Shown one piece after another: positions 37,387 through 44,585 of a stretch of 64,000 bases of DNA. Source of the stretch: Thiopseudomonas alkaliphila (GTDB lineage Bacteria; Pseudomonadota; Gammaproteobacteria; Pseudomonadales; Pseudomonadaceae). Made by a program: the position numbers and the translations under genes. Under the pieces are notes generated by a model. That model did not search any database, was not told the DNA's origin, and saw only the letters and a list, made by a program, of their open reading frames with translations. Position 1 is the stretch's first letter, and each line of letters begins with the position of its first letter. Location of the stretch: the NCBI RefSeq assembly GCF_001267175.1, contig NZ_CP012358.1, positions 310,001 to 374,000 on the forward strand. Reading direction: 5' to 3'.

Positions 37387-37431
37387 CTAGGGTCGTCCCT
37401 AGTAAATAAAGAGCGGTGAGGTCGTCCTCAC
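37387..37431 (-). promoter_or_regulatory. Guanidine-II riboswitch (mini-ykkC) of gdx
   Basis: On the minus strand two hairpins with identical ACGA loops occur in tandem: GTGAGG-ACGA-CCTCAC (37431-37416) and CTAGGG-ACGA-CCCTAG (37402-37387), 13 bases apart. The AAGGAG of gdx follows 4 bases later. This is the full guanidine-II motif: two P1/P2 stem-loops with ACGR tetraloops. Binding of guanidinium pairs the loops and frees the SD, so translation of the exporter turns on when guanidine is present. Confidence 0.93.
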
Positions 37432-37454
37432 ATCATGAAGAGCTTACTTATAGC

Positions 37455-37706
37455 TTAGAAAGTATAAGTGTACTCATTGTCTGGCAACTCAATAGGCTGA
37501 ACATGCTCTAAAAGCAAGAGGTCATCAAACTTGTAGCTCAGCGTTCGAATTTCAACTTTTTGAGGCTTATTTATTCTAGGTTGGTGTACAGCCTCTGTTT
37601 TCTTAGATGGGGGTTGAGGGAAGCGGTTCCTTGCATTTACAAGACTTTCACTAGCACATACCAGTACTACGAGGGCCGGCAGCGCGACCATAATCTTATT
37701 GATCAT
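37455..37706 (-). CDS. Small exported or anchored phage protein
   Basis: 83 residues from ATG 37706, with GGAGGAG 6 bases upstream; an upstream ATG at 37721 lacks this. Signal-like N-terminus (INKIMVALPALVVLVCASES), then a polar, Pro-rich mature part ending PIELPDNEYTYTF. No family recognised. It precedes gdx on the same strand, and the promoter of the riboswitch RNA may lie in its 3' end. Confidence 0.55.
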   Translation of the reverse strand: MINKIMVALPALVVLVCASESLVNARNRFPQPPSKKTEAVHQPRINKPQKVEIRTLSYKFDDLLLLEHVQPIELPDNEYTYTF

Positions 37707-37970
37707 TATGTACTCCTCCATGACGCAAAGCGTGTTTTATCAGCTAGATAGTAAGCGCTTAGCTGCTTACCACCGTATTGATGAAAGCAAGCCTAACTCT
37801 ACTTAGTCTCACGCGAGATTAAAACACCTGTATTGCGACTTTATGTGAAGAGTTCTATGCCTTTAGTGTTATTAAGCATATTTGCACAGTGTTCATGTAC
37901 AAACTTAACTTAAATGTGCGTTTTTAGTTGGTTGGGCTGATGTTACTCATACGTTTTTTATCGAAAGCGT

Positions 37971-38534
37971 CTATGTGATCGCTATTTTAGTGGCTTTGAA
38001 TTGCTGGATTGCCCAGATGATAGCGTGCATGCACCATATATAATGATAGGTGGGTTTTACAGGCCTAGAGAGATCACAAATCTCTAACTCGAATCCGGCT
38101 TCATGTTCATCCCAGTTTCTTATTGATTCTACGTAGCTGTACTCATCATCGAAATCGAACCCGTCAACATAAGTGACGGCGACTGACTCTTTGTCAGGAG
38201 TTAGCTCTGCATGTTTTACTATCTCGATAATGTCTTTTTTTGCAGTTTCTTGGCAGTATTCTGAAGCAACTCCAGCGACCAGTTTTTCTGTGTAATAGCC
38301 AGCATTATCAATGTTTTTGAAAAACTCAAACATGTCGTGAATGCGCGAAAAAACAAAGGTGCCCATATCGCCGCTGATGCATAAGTGACCGGGCCATGTG
38401 GTGATAAAAAAGTGTAGGTTCGAGCAGTTTGGGTTTTCAAATTTCAGTGAGCGATTTACGCCGTTGTCAGAAAGTACCGTCATTCGGTGACTTTCTACAT
38501 CCTTTAAAAAGGTTTCTGTTGTTGGCTGGCTCAT
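37971..38534 (-). CDS. Conserved phage protein, 187 aa
   Basis: 187 residues from ATG 38534, which overlaps the previous stop (ATGA). Sequence includes LHFFITTWPGHLCISGDMGT and a C-terminal YHYIWCMHAIIWAIQQF. Proteins with this WPGHL..SGDMG pattern occur in many Pseudomonas and enterobacterial prophages, without known function. Member of the leftward early operon downstream of csrA. Confidence 0.7.
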   Translation of the reverse strand: MSQPTTETFLKDVESHRMTVLSDNGVNRSLKFENPNCSNLHFFITTWPGHLCISGDMGTFVFSRIHDMFEFFKNIDNAGYYTEKLVAGVASEYCQETAKKDIIEIVKHAELTPDKESVAVTYVDGFDFDDEYSYVESIRNWDEHEAGFELEICDLSRPVKPTYHYIWCMHAIIWAIQQFKATKIAIT

Positions 38535-38731
38535 AGCGGCCTCACTATCTTGCATGGAAAGTAGTGCAGATTTCTTGTGGCCACCTCGGACCAGTTGCGT
38601 ACGCCTTGTTTGGTTTCAAAAATATAGCCACCTGGCACCGGCCAAAAGACTAGGCCATCGTTAGATTTTTGAGCTTTGATAACGTGGCGTTTTTTGTGGC
38701 CGTAGTAGATGTCGTGCTTACTCAGTGGCAT
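38531..38731 (-). CDS. Small basic phage protein, 66 aa
   Basis: 66 residues from ATG 38731 ([20 protein letters not shown]), overlapping csrA by 14 bases and the next gene by four. Basic with several aromatics ([12 protein letters not shown]). No known family. Packing between csrA and the 187-aa gene with coupled starts supports it. Confidence 0.55.
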   Translation of the reverse strand: MPLSKHDIYYGHKKRHVIKAQKSNDGLVFWPVPGGYIFETKQGVRNWSEVATRNLHYFPCKIVRPL

Positions 38732-38909
38732 TTTCGGCCTCCTGCCGCTCGGCTTGAATGCGGCGGTATATCTCTTCACGATGGACAGGAATGTTTTCTG
38801 GAGCATCGATGCCAATGCGAACAAACTGACCTTTCACAGCTAAAACTGTGACTGTAATATCATCGGCGATCTTGAACGATTCGCCAGAGCGGCGTGTAAA
38901 AACAAGCAT
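38718..38909 (-). CDS. csrA: CsrA/RsmA-type RNA-binding regulator
   Basis: 63 residues, the normal CsrA length. [14 protein letters not shown], then [20 protein letters not shown] and [11 protein letters not shown] keep the residues that bind GGA-loop RNA hairpins. Preceded by AAGGA at good spacing. CsrA represses or activates mRNA translation near SD sites. A prophage copy could reset host post-transcriptional control or act on phage mRNAs; host genes of this family should exist elsewhere. Confidence 0.93.
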   Translation of the reverse strand: MLVFTRRSGESFKIADDITVTVLAVKGQFVRIGIDAPENIPVHREEIYRRIQAERQEAENATE

Positions 38910-39536
38910 AGGAATATCCTTATTTCAGATGGGGAAAGGAGGGTGCTGGTTACGCCAGCGACTCGGTTTATATGATCACTGCTAGAGCAATTGGCTTCGC
39001 CCTCGATTGACCGTGTGATCTTGATCACCCCGTTATCGCACGTTTACGGGGCTGCTCACTGGCCTTTTGACGGCGTGCTGAGCGAATTAGTAATGCAGTG
39101 GCAGGCGCTGATCTCCTGCTTTAGTAGGTTACTCATCTCATGCGCGTCGCATTGCCTACCTCAGTCGTGCGTTTAAAATTACCTGCCAATCAGCCTTGGC
39201 ATTCACTGCATTGGTAAGCGTAATGTTGACACCTGCCAGCGCCTATGCCGTCAGAAGCATAGCCGCCAAGCTTCCACTTCATTCAGCCTTAACCGTCCGA
39301 GGGTTTTACGCTCTGCGTTAAGCTATGTCTTTCAGTGCTACTGGGTTCCGACCATTACGCTTATCAATACACACTGGTTACGCCAGTGACTCGCCTCGAT
39401 CGCGCCTGCTGAGGGAGCAGAGGACTCAAGCGCTTGGTGCTTATTAGTCTTGCTGTGCGCTACCCTAGGGGTGACTTACCTGCGCTAACACGGCAAGCAA
39501 AATCCATTTAGGCGAACACCCGCGCCAGATCTTTTC
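38910..39536. other. 627-base structured gap without a clear gene
   Basis: No confident CDS. It contains two similar hairpins, GCTGG-TTACG-CCAGC (38945-38959) and CACTGG-TTACG-CCAGTG (39372-39388), each followed by GACTCG, with paired changes in the stem. There is also an outer stem GATCAC/GTGATC and CCCCGT/ACGGGG near 39020-39055. It forms part of the leader of csrA and may hold a small RNA. A plus-strand ORF at 38991-39176 (61 aa) is possible but unsupported. Confidence 0.45.
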
Positions 39537-39860
39537 TTAGCTAATCTGGATCAGCTTGCCGCTCCAGTGTTTGTTGTATGATTGCCGCAGTTCGTCGGGG
39601 CATACGTTGTATCGGTCACTGATAACGGATAAGGCATGATCGAAGTCTGCGCCGTCGTCTAACTGAAAATTGACTGCTAACACTGCCTGCCCAAGCAGGC
39701 GCTTATAGCTAATGGCCACTGATTCGTGACTGGGTACCGCTGGCGCTGGCTGTGCGGCGGCTGGCTGTGATACTGGTTTACTAAAAACCTCGGTAACCGC
39801 TTGTTTGATAAAGGTTAAAGCTGTTGGTGCAAATAGTGGTACATGAGTAATAGCTGTCAT
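39537..39860 (-). CDS. Phage hypothetical protein, 107 aa
   Basis: 107 residues. The N-terminal half is followed by a short Pro/Ala-rich linker (QPAAAQPAPAVP). The C-terminal half (RLLGQAVLAVNFQLDDGADF then SVISDRYNVCPDELR) looks like a small helical domain. No known function. First gene after the LuxR-type gene in the leftward operon once the inserted plus-strand gene is ignored. Confidence 0.55.
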   Translation of the reverse strand: MTAITHVPLFAPTALTFIKQAVTEVFSKPVSQPAAAQPAPAVPSHESVAISYKRLLGQAVLAVNFQLDDGADFDHALSVISDRYNVCPDELRQSYNKHWSGKLIQIS

Positions 39861-40085
39861 GGTAAATGCCTTTTAATGAATGCGGGTATGAAAATTGAGC
39901 TGATTTTGGTGAGTTTTAAGTCTTTTAAAGGTTTATATAGGGAGTAGGCCTGATATAGAGCTTATATCTTCAGGCTAGGCTCTAAGGTGGATACTTATGA
40001 TAGAACTACAGTTGTGGTATCTTTATAGTTTAATATCTGTTTTTTCTTGCTTTTAGTGGCTTTCATTTTGTAAAAGGATAGTTTA

Positions 40086-41102
40086 GTGAAAAGAAAAAAT
40101 GTCATAGAGTATGCTTTAGGTTATGCTAATAACTATATTTTTATGTGTTCAGCCTATCAGTTAATGTCAGAATGGAAGGTTGCTGAAGAAGATCAGAAAC
40201 ATTTAGATAAGTGCCATATATATATAATAGCTACTCGCCCAAAACCATATTTTGTTTCGCATAGTTTAAAATATGCAGATGGAAAGCTTTCAGGGAAAAT
40301 TGGATACAAAATTAAAGGAGCTGAATATTTTATCGATTTTGATCATATGCCATTTGAATTAGCAGATGATGCTATAGAGTTTAAATGTGAATATCCATTT
40401 CAAGAAATATGGACATATAACGCTGCAGGTGAAAGAGTTCGTTATTATCCTGTAACTCATATTGCTTCATTCATAAAATCACTGAACAGAGATTTAAGCT
40501 TTCGGCCTTCAGATGATGTAATGAGTAAATTTGAAGTTTTGTATATTGGGCAGGCTATTGGTCGAGGTGATCGTTCTGCTCAGCAACGCTTGAATAGTCA
40601 TTCTACTTTTCAGAAAATCATTACTAGGTCAGCGCATGAAACTCCTGACAATGAAATAATTATATTCATGCTACAGTTCGAAGATGACCAAGTGTTTACA
40701 ACTATGGATGGCCAGGCTAATGATGAGGTCAAATCTAGAGATAAAAGTGATGTTAAGCGATTAATGGAAACTATTTATAACCCTCCTAGCAAAAAACAGA
40801 AAATCGCATTAATTGAAGCGGGGTTAATCCGTTATTTTCAGCCTCATTATAATGAGATTTTTAAAATAAAATTTCCTTCTACTAAGCATAAGGTTTTAAA
40901 GTCTTGTGAGAAGCTTGATGTGTCAGCTTTGTTAGTTTCGCTTAACACATCAGACTTTGGCTTTACATTGTGGTCACCAGCAGTAGCTGCCAGTGATAAT
41001 CATATAGCTAAATTCGATCTTGTAAACTTACAGGATCGTATGTCATTTTTCAGTTTAACAAATATGCCAGAGTTTCCTGGGGTAATTAAAACTGAAAGCT
41101 GA
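40086..41102 (+). CDS. AT-rich cargo protein with GIY-YIG-like segment
   Basis: 338 residues from a GTG preceded by AAGGAT. Near residues 150-180 it reads FEVLYIGQAIGR then AQQRLNSHSTFQKI, and near 265 IEAGLIRYFQPHYNE. That order (Y-I-G, R-L-x-x-H, E-A-x-L-I, P-x-Y-N) is what a GIY-YIG nuclease core looks like, although the catalytic set is not certain. The N-terminal ~140 residues are unassigned. A/T-rich and reversed relative to the operon: a cargo gene, possibly anti-phage or homing. Function inferred only. Confidence 0.6.
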   Translation: MKRKNVIEYALGYANNYIFMCSAYQLMSEWKVAEEDQKHLDKCHIYIIATRPKPYFVSHSLKYADGKLSGKIGYKIKGAEYFIDFDHMPFELADDAIEFKCEYPFQEIWTYNAAGERVRYYPVTHIASFIKSLNRDLSFRPSDDVMSKFEVLYIGQAIGRGDRSAQQRLNSHSTFQKIITRSAHETPDNEIIIFMLQFEDDQVFTTMDGQANDEVKSRDKSDVKRLMETIYNPPSKKQKIALIEAGLIRYFQPHYNEIFKIKFPSTKHKVLKSCEKLDVSALLVSLNTSDFGFTLWSPAVAASDNHIAKFDLVNLQDRMSFFSLTNMPEFPGVIKTES

Positions 41103-41138
41103 TTTTTTGCAGTTGTTTTTTAGAATCAGGATTAGTTA

Positions 41139-41504
41139 TTAGGTGAGAGTATAGGCTTGCCGTGGTGCGTGACGGGTTATCGTGACACGAGCGATGCGGT
41201 TGGTTGGCTGGCTTTCGCTGGGCACCAACCACGCGCCTACTGCCAAAGTTAAGCAAAGCTTGGCAATAATGCCGCGTGCCATTGCTTCAACACATACGCC
41301 GGTGACAGAGCGCTTACCGCCCAGCTTTACTTTTGCTAGGTTGACGTGTTTCTCTACTGTTCTTGGGCTTATCGCCATTTCGCGGGCTGCTTCTTTTGCG
41401 CTGTATTCGTTTGCCATGTAGAGCAGTGCTTTAAGTTGTTGGTCGGTTAGGTTGCTACTAGGCAGACCTTTAAAATCACCGATAACTATTTCGTGCTTTT
41501 CCAT
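41139..41504 (-). CDS. LuxR-type HTH regulator (phage)
   Basis: 121 residues from ATG 41504 (GGAGG upstream). The HTH is SSNLTDQQLKALLYMANEYS followed by AKEAAREMAISPRTVEKHV and LAKVKLG, the GerE/LuxR C-terminal fold. No N-terminal sensor domain exists and a hydrophobic segment follows (IIAKLCLTLAVGAWLV). Common in Pseudomonas phages as the first gene of the leftward operon. Here it is downstream of pL after a ~400-base leader, in the place of lambda N. Confidence 0.8.
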   Translation of the reverse strand: MEKHEIVIGDFKGLPSSNLTDQQLKALLYMANEYSAKEAAREMAISPRTVEKHVNLAKVKLGGKRSVTGVCVEAMARGIIAKLCLTLAVGAWLVPSESQPTNRIARVTITRHAPRQAYTLT

Positions 41505-41916
41505 AAAACCTCCGTGATTTAGCTTTCCAAAGCACCCTGTTGCCAAGGTGCTTCAGTAAAGCGTTTAAAGATGGCCTCAGTTACTAGCGCCACTGTGGGC
41601 TGGGCGCGTGATTAGATCCCTGCAGCATTTGCTGTCTGCTGTGCCCGTACAGCGGTTTATCTATCCAGCGGGCAGGGAGCATTAGCAGGGCAACCGGTTA
41701 AACCGTTTACCGCTATCAGCAAGCTGAGGGAGCGGTAGGCGTGAATAACTAGCAGGCAGATTCGTCTGCAATAGCTGGTACCAGAGCCAGCATGGCCGTG
41801 AAAATTTATTACTCGCACTGTGCTCGTGGTGGTTCGTTACTGAACGCTGAGGATTCACGGGCGAGGGTTCCAGATTGTGTAAAGAGCAAACAGCTTGTTG
41901 GGCTGTGTTGCGATAA
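41505..41916 (-). other. Long leader of the leftward early transcript
   Basis: Untranslated by this reading, between pL (start near 41910) and the LuxR-type gene. A hairpin AAGCACC/GGTGCTT lies near 41530-41553, with further GC-rich stems near 41600-41740. It could hold an antitermination site, but no boxA-boxB pair was identified. The 91-codon ORF across it also crosses the operators and is rejected. Confidence 0.45.
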
Positions 41917-41945
41917 ATTATGGATAAACCCATAAAGCGTGTCAA
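41917..41945 (-). promoter_or_regulatory. Leftward early promoter (pL-like)
   Basis: On the minus strand: TTGACA (41945-41940), 17-base spacer, CATAAT (41922-41917). Near-perfect sigma-70 promoter directed to the integrase arm and overlapped by two operator copies. Confidence 0.88.
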
Positions 41946-41979
41946 GGGTTTACCCATAAAAATATGGGTTTGCTCTTTA
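41918..41979. promoter_or_regulatory. Left operator (OL-like), three repressor sites
   Basis: Three copies of an 18-bp site of the form (A/T)TATGG-N6-CCATA(A/T): 41918-41935 (both halves perfect), 41942-41959 (one half weaker), 41962-41979 (left half only good). Spacing is 24 and 20 bp. The same motif occurs three times in front of cro, so both sets are probably bound by the CI-type repressor. Confidence 0.8.
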
Positions 41980-42002
41980 GGTTTTGAATTTCAGGCAATA
42001 AA

Positions 42003-42026
42003 AAACCCACCGCTGAGGGTGGGTTT
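42003..42026 (-). terminator. Terminator of the cI-rexA-rexB-like transcript
   Basis: AAACCCACC - GCTGAG - GGTGGGTTT, with a U-rich tail (TTTTTTATTG) on the minus strand directly after the RexB-like gene. Keeps the immunity transcript from running into pL. Confidence 0.85.
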
Positions 42027-42043
42027 GGAGGGGTTATTTGTGA

Positions 42044-42481
42044 TTAGTCTGTTTCGTGTATTTCAAAAACTAAGCTTTGCATGCTCAAGAAGTTTAGGAT
42101 GAAGTAGCACATGCTTATGATTAACAGTACAGCGCAAAAAATATCGAGCGCGGGTTGCACGTGTAGAATGACACTACCTAAGTTTAAGGTAACATTACTA
42201 CTAATCGCCTGAACAGCAGTAAAGCCTGTGGTGGTAATGCCAAATACCCATAAAAAGTTTGTTCTTAAGGCGATAACTTTATTTTTAATGTTGTTGTAGA
42301 TGTTTTTATTTTTTATTTTCTCGGGATTAAAGGTGCAAATAACGCCCATGCCAATCGAGAACATGATGCTCGCTGTGGTGTACAGGGTGCTAATATAACT
42401 TTTATCCACTGGTATTTTTAAGGGGTACAGCGCAGCAGATAAAATTATAGATAGCCCTAGGAAGTATAGTGCTTTACGCAT
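42044..42481 (-). CDS. RexB-like four-TM membrane protein
   Basis: 145 residues from ATG 42481, overlapping the RexA-like gene. Four hydrophobic helices (about 5-20, 32-52, 78-97, 108-132) and a basic loop between the second and third (EKIKNKNIYNNIKNKVIALR) match the size and plan of lambda RexB (144 residues, 4 TM), a membrane channel that kills infected cells. Sequence identity is low; the call rests on topology, length and its place after RexA-like and CI genes, next to OL as in lambda. Alternative: the membrane part of another two-gene defence system such as Kiwa. Confidence 0.65.
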   Translation of the reverse strand: MRKALYFLGLSIILSAALYPLKIPVDKSYISTLYTTASIMFSIGMGVICTFNPEKIKNKNIYNNIKNKVIALRTNFLWVFGITTTGFTAVQAISSNVTLNLGSVILHVQPALDIFCAVLLIISMCYFILNFLSMQSLVFEIHETD

Positions 42482-43406
42482 TTCTCTCGAGCTCAATTAT
42501 GTATTTTCTCATCTCTTGCTCCAGCTGCCTCTCGTTAATCCGGTTTTTTTCTAGTTCCTCTATATAGACAACTTTGGATTCAACTATATCTTTCCCTGAG
42601 TAGATAGTCGATGAGTTGCGGCGCTTAACTTGATAGTTATCTAAGTCTGCTACTGGCTTTAAAATGGCGCTATAAGCTTTTTTTAGGGCTTCTGGGTCAT
42701 TTTTTTTAGGCTTTCTAAATTTTAGTAGTAACTCAGCAGAAACCATCTGCTCAAGCTGCTCTTCGCTTATATTTGGAGTGTCAGTAATGAAGTTTTTTAC
42801 AGCCTCCAAGCTTAAGTGCCTTAGCAAGCGAGTAAGTTTGTGGGTTTTTTCATTTTCGCCTTCGCTTTGCGCGTTTATTGGATCTCTTACCTTTATGTTT
42901 TCAATGTCAGAAAGCTCAGAAATTTTTTCGCTGTTTATTTTTGGAGTGATTTCATAAAGATCGTTAAGGAACCAGTTTAAATATGTTTGCAGACCCTTAA
43001 TAGTGATGTTGCCAGGCAGAGTGGTAACAATGTGGTTTTTGTATGCTGTAAAGTAAAAGTGTCTTTTGTAGATAACGCCAGGACCAAGTGGGTTGTCTTT
43101 TATATCGTCAATTTTGAAAGTGTTTTGCTCAAACAGAGCCTTGTCAATATGCTGAGCGTTGTCATCTATTGAGGCTCTCAGCAGTACGCAAAAAACAGGC
43201 ATATCTAAGCCATCTTGAGCTTCGTAAAAAGAAATTAAATCCTGCTCTTGGCTGGACTTGTCAGACATATTTAAAAGCATTGCTCTGTCAGTGACTATTG
43301 AGCTGCTAAGACGATTTTTAAGCTTTTGAAATAAATCACTATGTGCTTGAGTTACAGAGCTGTTTACAATCTCGAATGCGCGTAAATTTATACTTTTAGT
43401 GGACAT
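42474..43406 (-). CDS. RexA-like intracellular protein
   Basis: 310 residues, soluble, A/T-rich DNA. Not a close match to any family I can name. The layout follows lambda RexA: DIKDNPLG then HFYFTAYKNHIVTTLPGNIT (RexA has DIKN..., then a similar beta pair), a helix LQTYLNWFL, later EQLEQMVSAELLLKFRKPKK (RexA: a basic K-P-K-F-K segment), and a C-terminal charged helix. In lambda RexA senses superinfection and opens RexB. Gene order CI-this-membrane gene repeats lambda cI-rexA-rexB. KwaB-like (DUF4868) is an alternative reading. Confidence 0.62.
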   Translation of the reverse strand: MSTKSINLRAFEIVNSSVTQAHSDLFQKLKNRLSSSIVTDRAMLLNMSDKSSQEQDLISFYEAQDGLDMPVFCVLLRASIDDNAQHIDKALFEQNTFKIDDIKDNPLGPGVIYKRHFYFTAYKNHIVTTLPGNITIKGLQTYLNWFLNDLYEITPKINSEKISELSDIENIKVRDPINAQSEGENEKTHKLTRLLRHLSLEAVKNFITDTPNISEEQLEQMVSAELLLKFRKPKKNDPEALKKAYSAILKPVADLDNYQVKRRNSSTIYSGKDIVESKVVYIEELEKNRINERQLEQEMRKYIIELERNA

Positions 43407-43509
43407 ATCCAGCTAATCCTCCTGTTTTATTTAGCGTTCCTTTGCTGCTGTTTATGCTATAGCTGTGGTGTTCGCTAAGTGTGTTCGTGTTCTTTCTTGG
43501 CGGGAAAAA

Positions 43510-44148
43510 TCAAAACAAATCCAGCCTTGCTATCACTACGCCACAAATCGTGGCATTTCCGTTTATTTTGATCATTTGCTCTGGCCATGCAGGGTTTAGC
43601 GCTTTTAGATAGCGCTCTTCGCCCTCGATAATGAGCTGCTTAAATGTAGCCTCGTTGCTGTCATCAAGCTTTACGACCACTAGCGAATTGTGGTCTGCGC
43701 ATTTTTCTGGATCGACAAAAATAATATCGCCATCAAAGAATGATTTGCGGCTGTGCGGGTTTTCCATTGAGGCACCGCGTACTTTTAGTGCAAAGGTGTG
43801 CTCGCTATGTGGCACAGGGCAGTAGTAGTAGGTTTCCACTGGCTGATACAGGTTTATTTCTTGCCAGTTTCCTGCCTGGACCCAGCTAATGAGTGGGACT
43901 TTATCTTTTAGTTCTGGTCCAGAAAAAACATTTGCTTCGCTATCTTTCGGGCTGCCTTCTCCCGTAGCGAGCCAGTTGGGGCTTACTTGGCATGTTTTGG
44001 CTATTTGCGCAATGTAGCTTGTTGACAGTGATTTGCCTCTTTCAAGGTCAGAAATACTTGTCTGATCAATGCCTACACGCTCGGCTAACTGGGCTTGAGT
44101 TAATCGAGCTTCTCTACGCGCTTGCTTTAGTCGGTCTTTAAATTCCAT
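43510..44148 (-). CDS. cI: CI-type phage repressor (HTH + S24 peptidase)
   Basis: 212 residues from ATG 44148; the longer ORF start would run across the operators. N-terminal HTH (RLKQARREARLTQAQLAERV followed by GIDQTSISDLERGKS). An Ala-Gly cleavage site lies in SWVQAGNW near residue 98. The S24 serine is in GASMENP and the lysine in VVVKLDDSNEATFKQL, so RecA-stimulated self-cleavage is expected. It should hold the prophage silent by binding the six sites at 41918-41979 and 44158-44222. Confidence 0.92.
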   Translation of the reverse strand: MEFKDRLKQARREARLTQAQLAERVGIDQTSISDLERGKSLSTSYIAQIAKTCQVSPNWLATGEGSPKDSEANVFSGPELKDKVPLISWVQAGNWQEINLYQPVETYYYCPVPHSEHTFALKVRGASMENPHSRKSFFDGDIIFVDPEKCADHNSLVVVKLDDSNEATFKQLIIEGEERYLKALNPAWPEQMIKINGNATICGVVIARLDLF

Positions 44149-44157
44149 CGGCCAAAT

Positions 44158-44222
44158 ATATGGGGCGTTCCATATTCTTGCAAAGGGGTTTACCCGTATG
44201 TAAAATATGGAAAAACCCATAT
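44158..44222. promoter_or_regulatory. Right operator (OR-like), three repressor sites
   Basis: Sites at 44158-44175 and 44205-44222 are perfect ATATGG-N6-CCATAT palindromes. A weaker copy at 44182-44199 lies between them, with 24 and 23 bp spacing. The three-site cluster sits between the divergent cI and cro starts, as OR1-3 in lambda. Confidence 0.85.
44178..44206 (+). promoter_or_regulatory. Rightward early promoter (pR-like)
   Basis: TTGCAA (44178-44183), 17-base spacer, TAAAAT (44201-44206). It overlaps the middle operator and ends in the third, 30 bases before cro. Confidence 0.8.
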
Positions 44223-44237
44223 TTAGAGTGTTTAAAT

Positions 44238-44477
44238 TTGAATATATATCAACAGCTGGTTAAACATTTTAATAGCCAGCTTGCTACTGCAGCTGCATTA
44301 AATGTTGACCAAAGCACTGTATCTGGCTGGGTTCGCGGAAAGCACGGCATGAGCGCTATAACTGCGATTAAAGCCGAGCGTTTAACTGGCGGGGCCTTTA
44401 AAGCAACTCAACTTTGCTCCGAGCTTTCTGAGCTAGCCAGTGCTGAGATGAATTTTACTCAGAAGCAAGCCAAGTAA
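44238..44477 (+). CDS. cro: Cro-like HTH repressor
   Basis: 79 residues from the TTG at 44238 (reading LNIYQQLVKHFNSQLATAAA). Earlier in-frame ATG starts would lie inside the operators. The HTH is LATAAALNVDQSTVSGWVRG, like YdaS/Cro proteins that choose lytic growth. Divergent from cI, directly behind pR, followed by a terminator hairpin at 44529. TTG start and weak SD fit low-level synthesis. Confidence 0.8.
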   Translation: MNIYQQLVKHFNSQLATAAALNVDQSTVSGWVRGKHGMSAITAIKAERLTGGAFKATQLCSELSELASAEMNFTQKQAK

Positions 44478-44528
44478 TAAGTCGGTAGTTAGCTACTGAA
44501 TAGATAAACAGTATTTGCAGACGAAAAA

Positions 44529-44564
44529 AAAGCCCCGTCCGACGACTAATCTAAACGGGGCTTT
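44529..44564 (+). terminator. Terminator after cro (tR-like)
   Basis: AAAGCCCCGT ... ACGGGGCTTT, 10-bp stem with a 16-base loop, preceded by a run of A; the U tract is short. It would require antitermination or readthrough for the genes to its right. Confidence 0.7.
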
Positions 44565-44585
44565 ATGCACATAGCAGGGACTATT

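Noticed and set aside
38991..39176. Plus-strand ORF of 61 codons in the csrA leader gap
   Set aside because: No SD or domain that I can name; some sense of familiarity is not enough for a call.
41682..41957. Minus-strand ORF of 91 codons between pL and the LuxR-type gene
   Set aside because: It spans the OL operators and promoter, has no domain and no SD, and would be translated from DNA upstream of the transcript start.
42044..43406. Kiwa (KwaA-KwaB) as the identity of the pair after CI
   Set aside because: Sizes would fit, but gene order is reversed from the usual membrane gene first, and the position between CI and OL matches rexA-rexB better. Left as an alternative in the entries.
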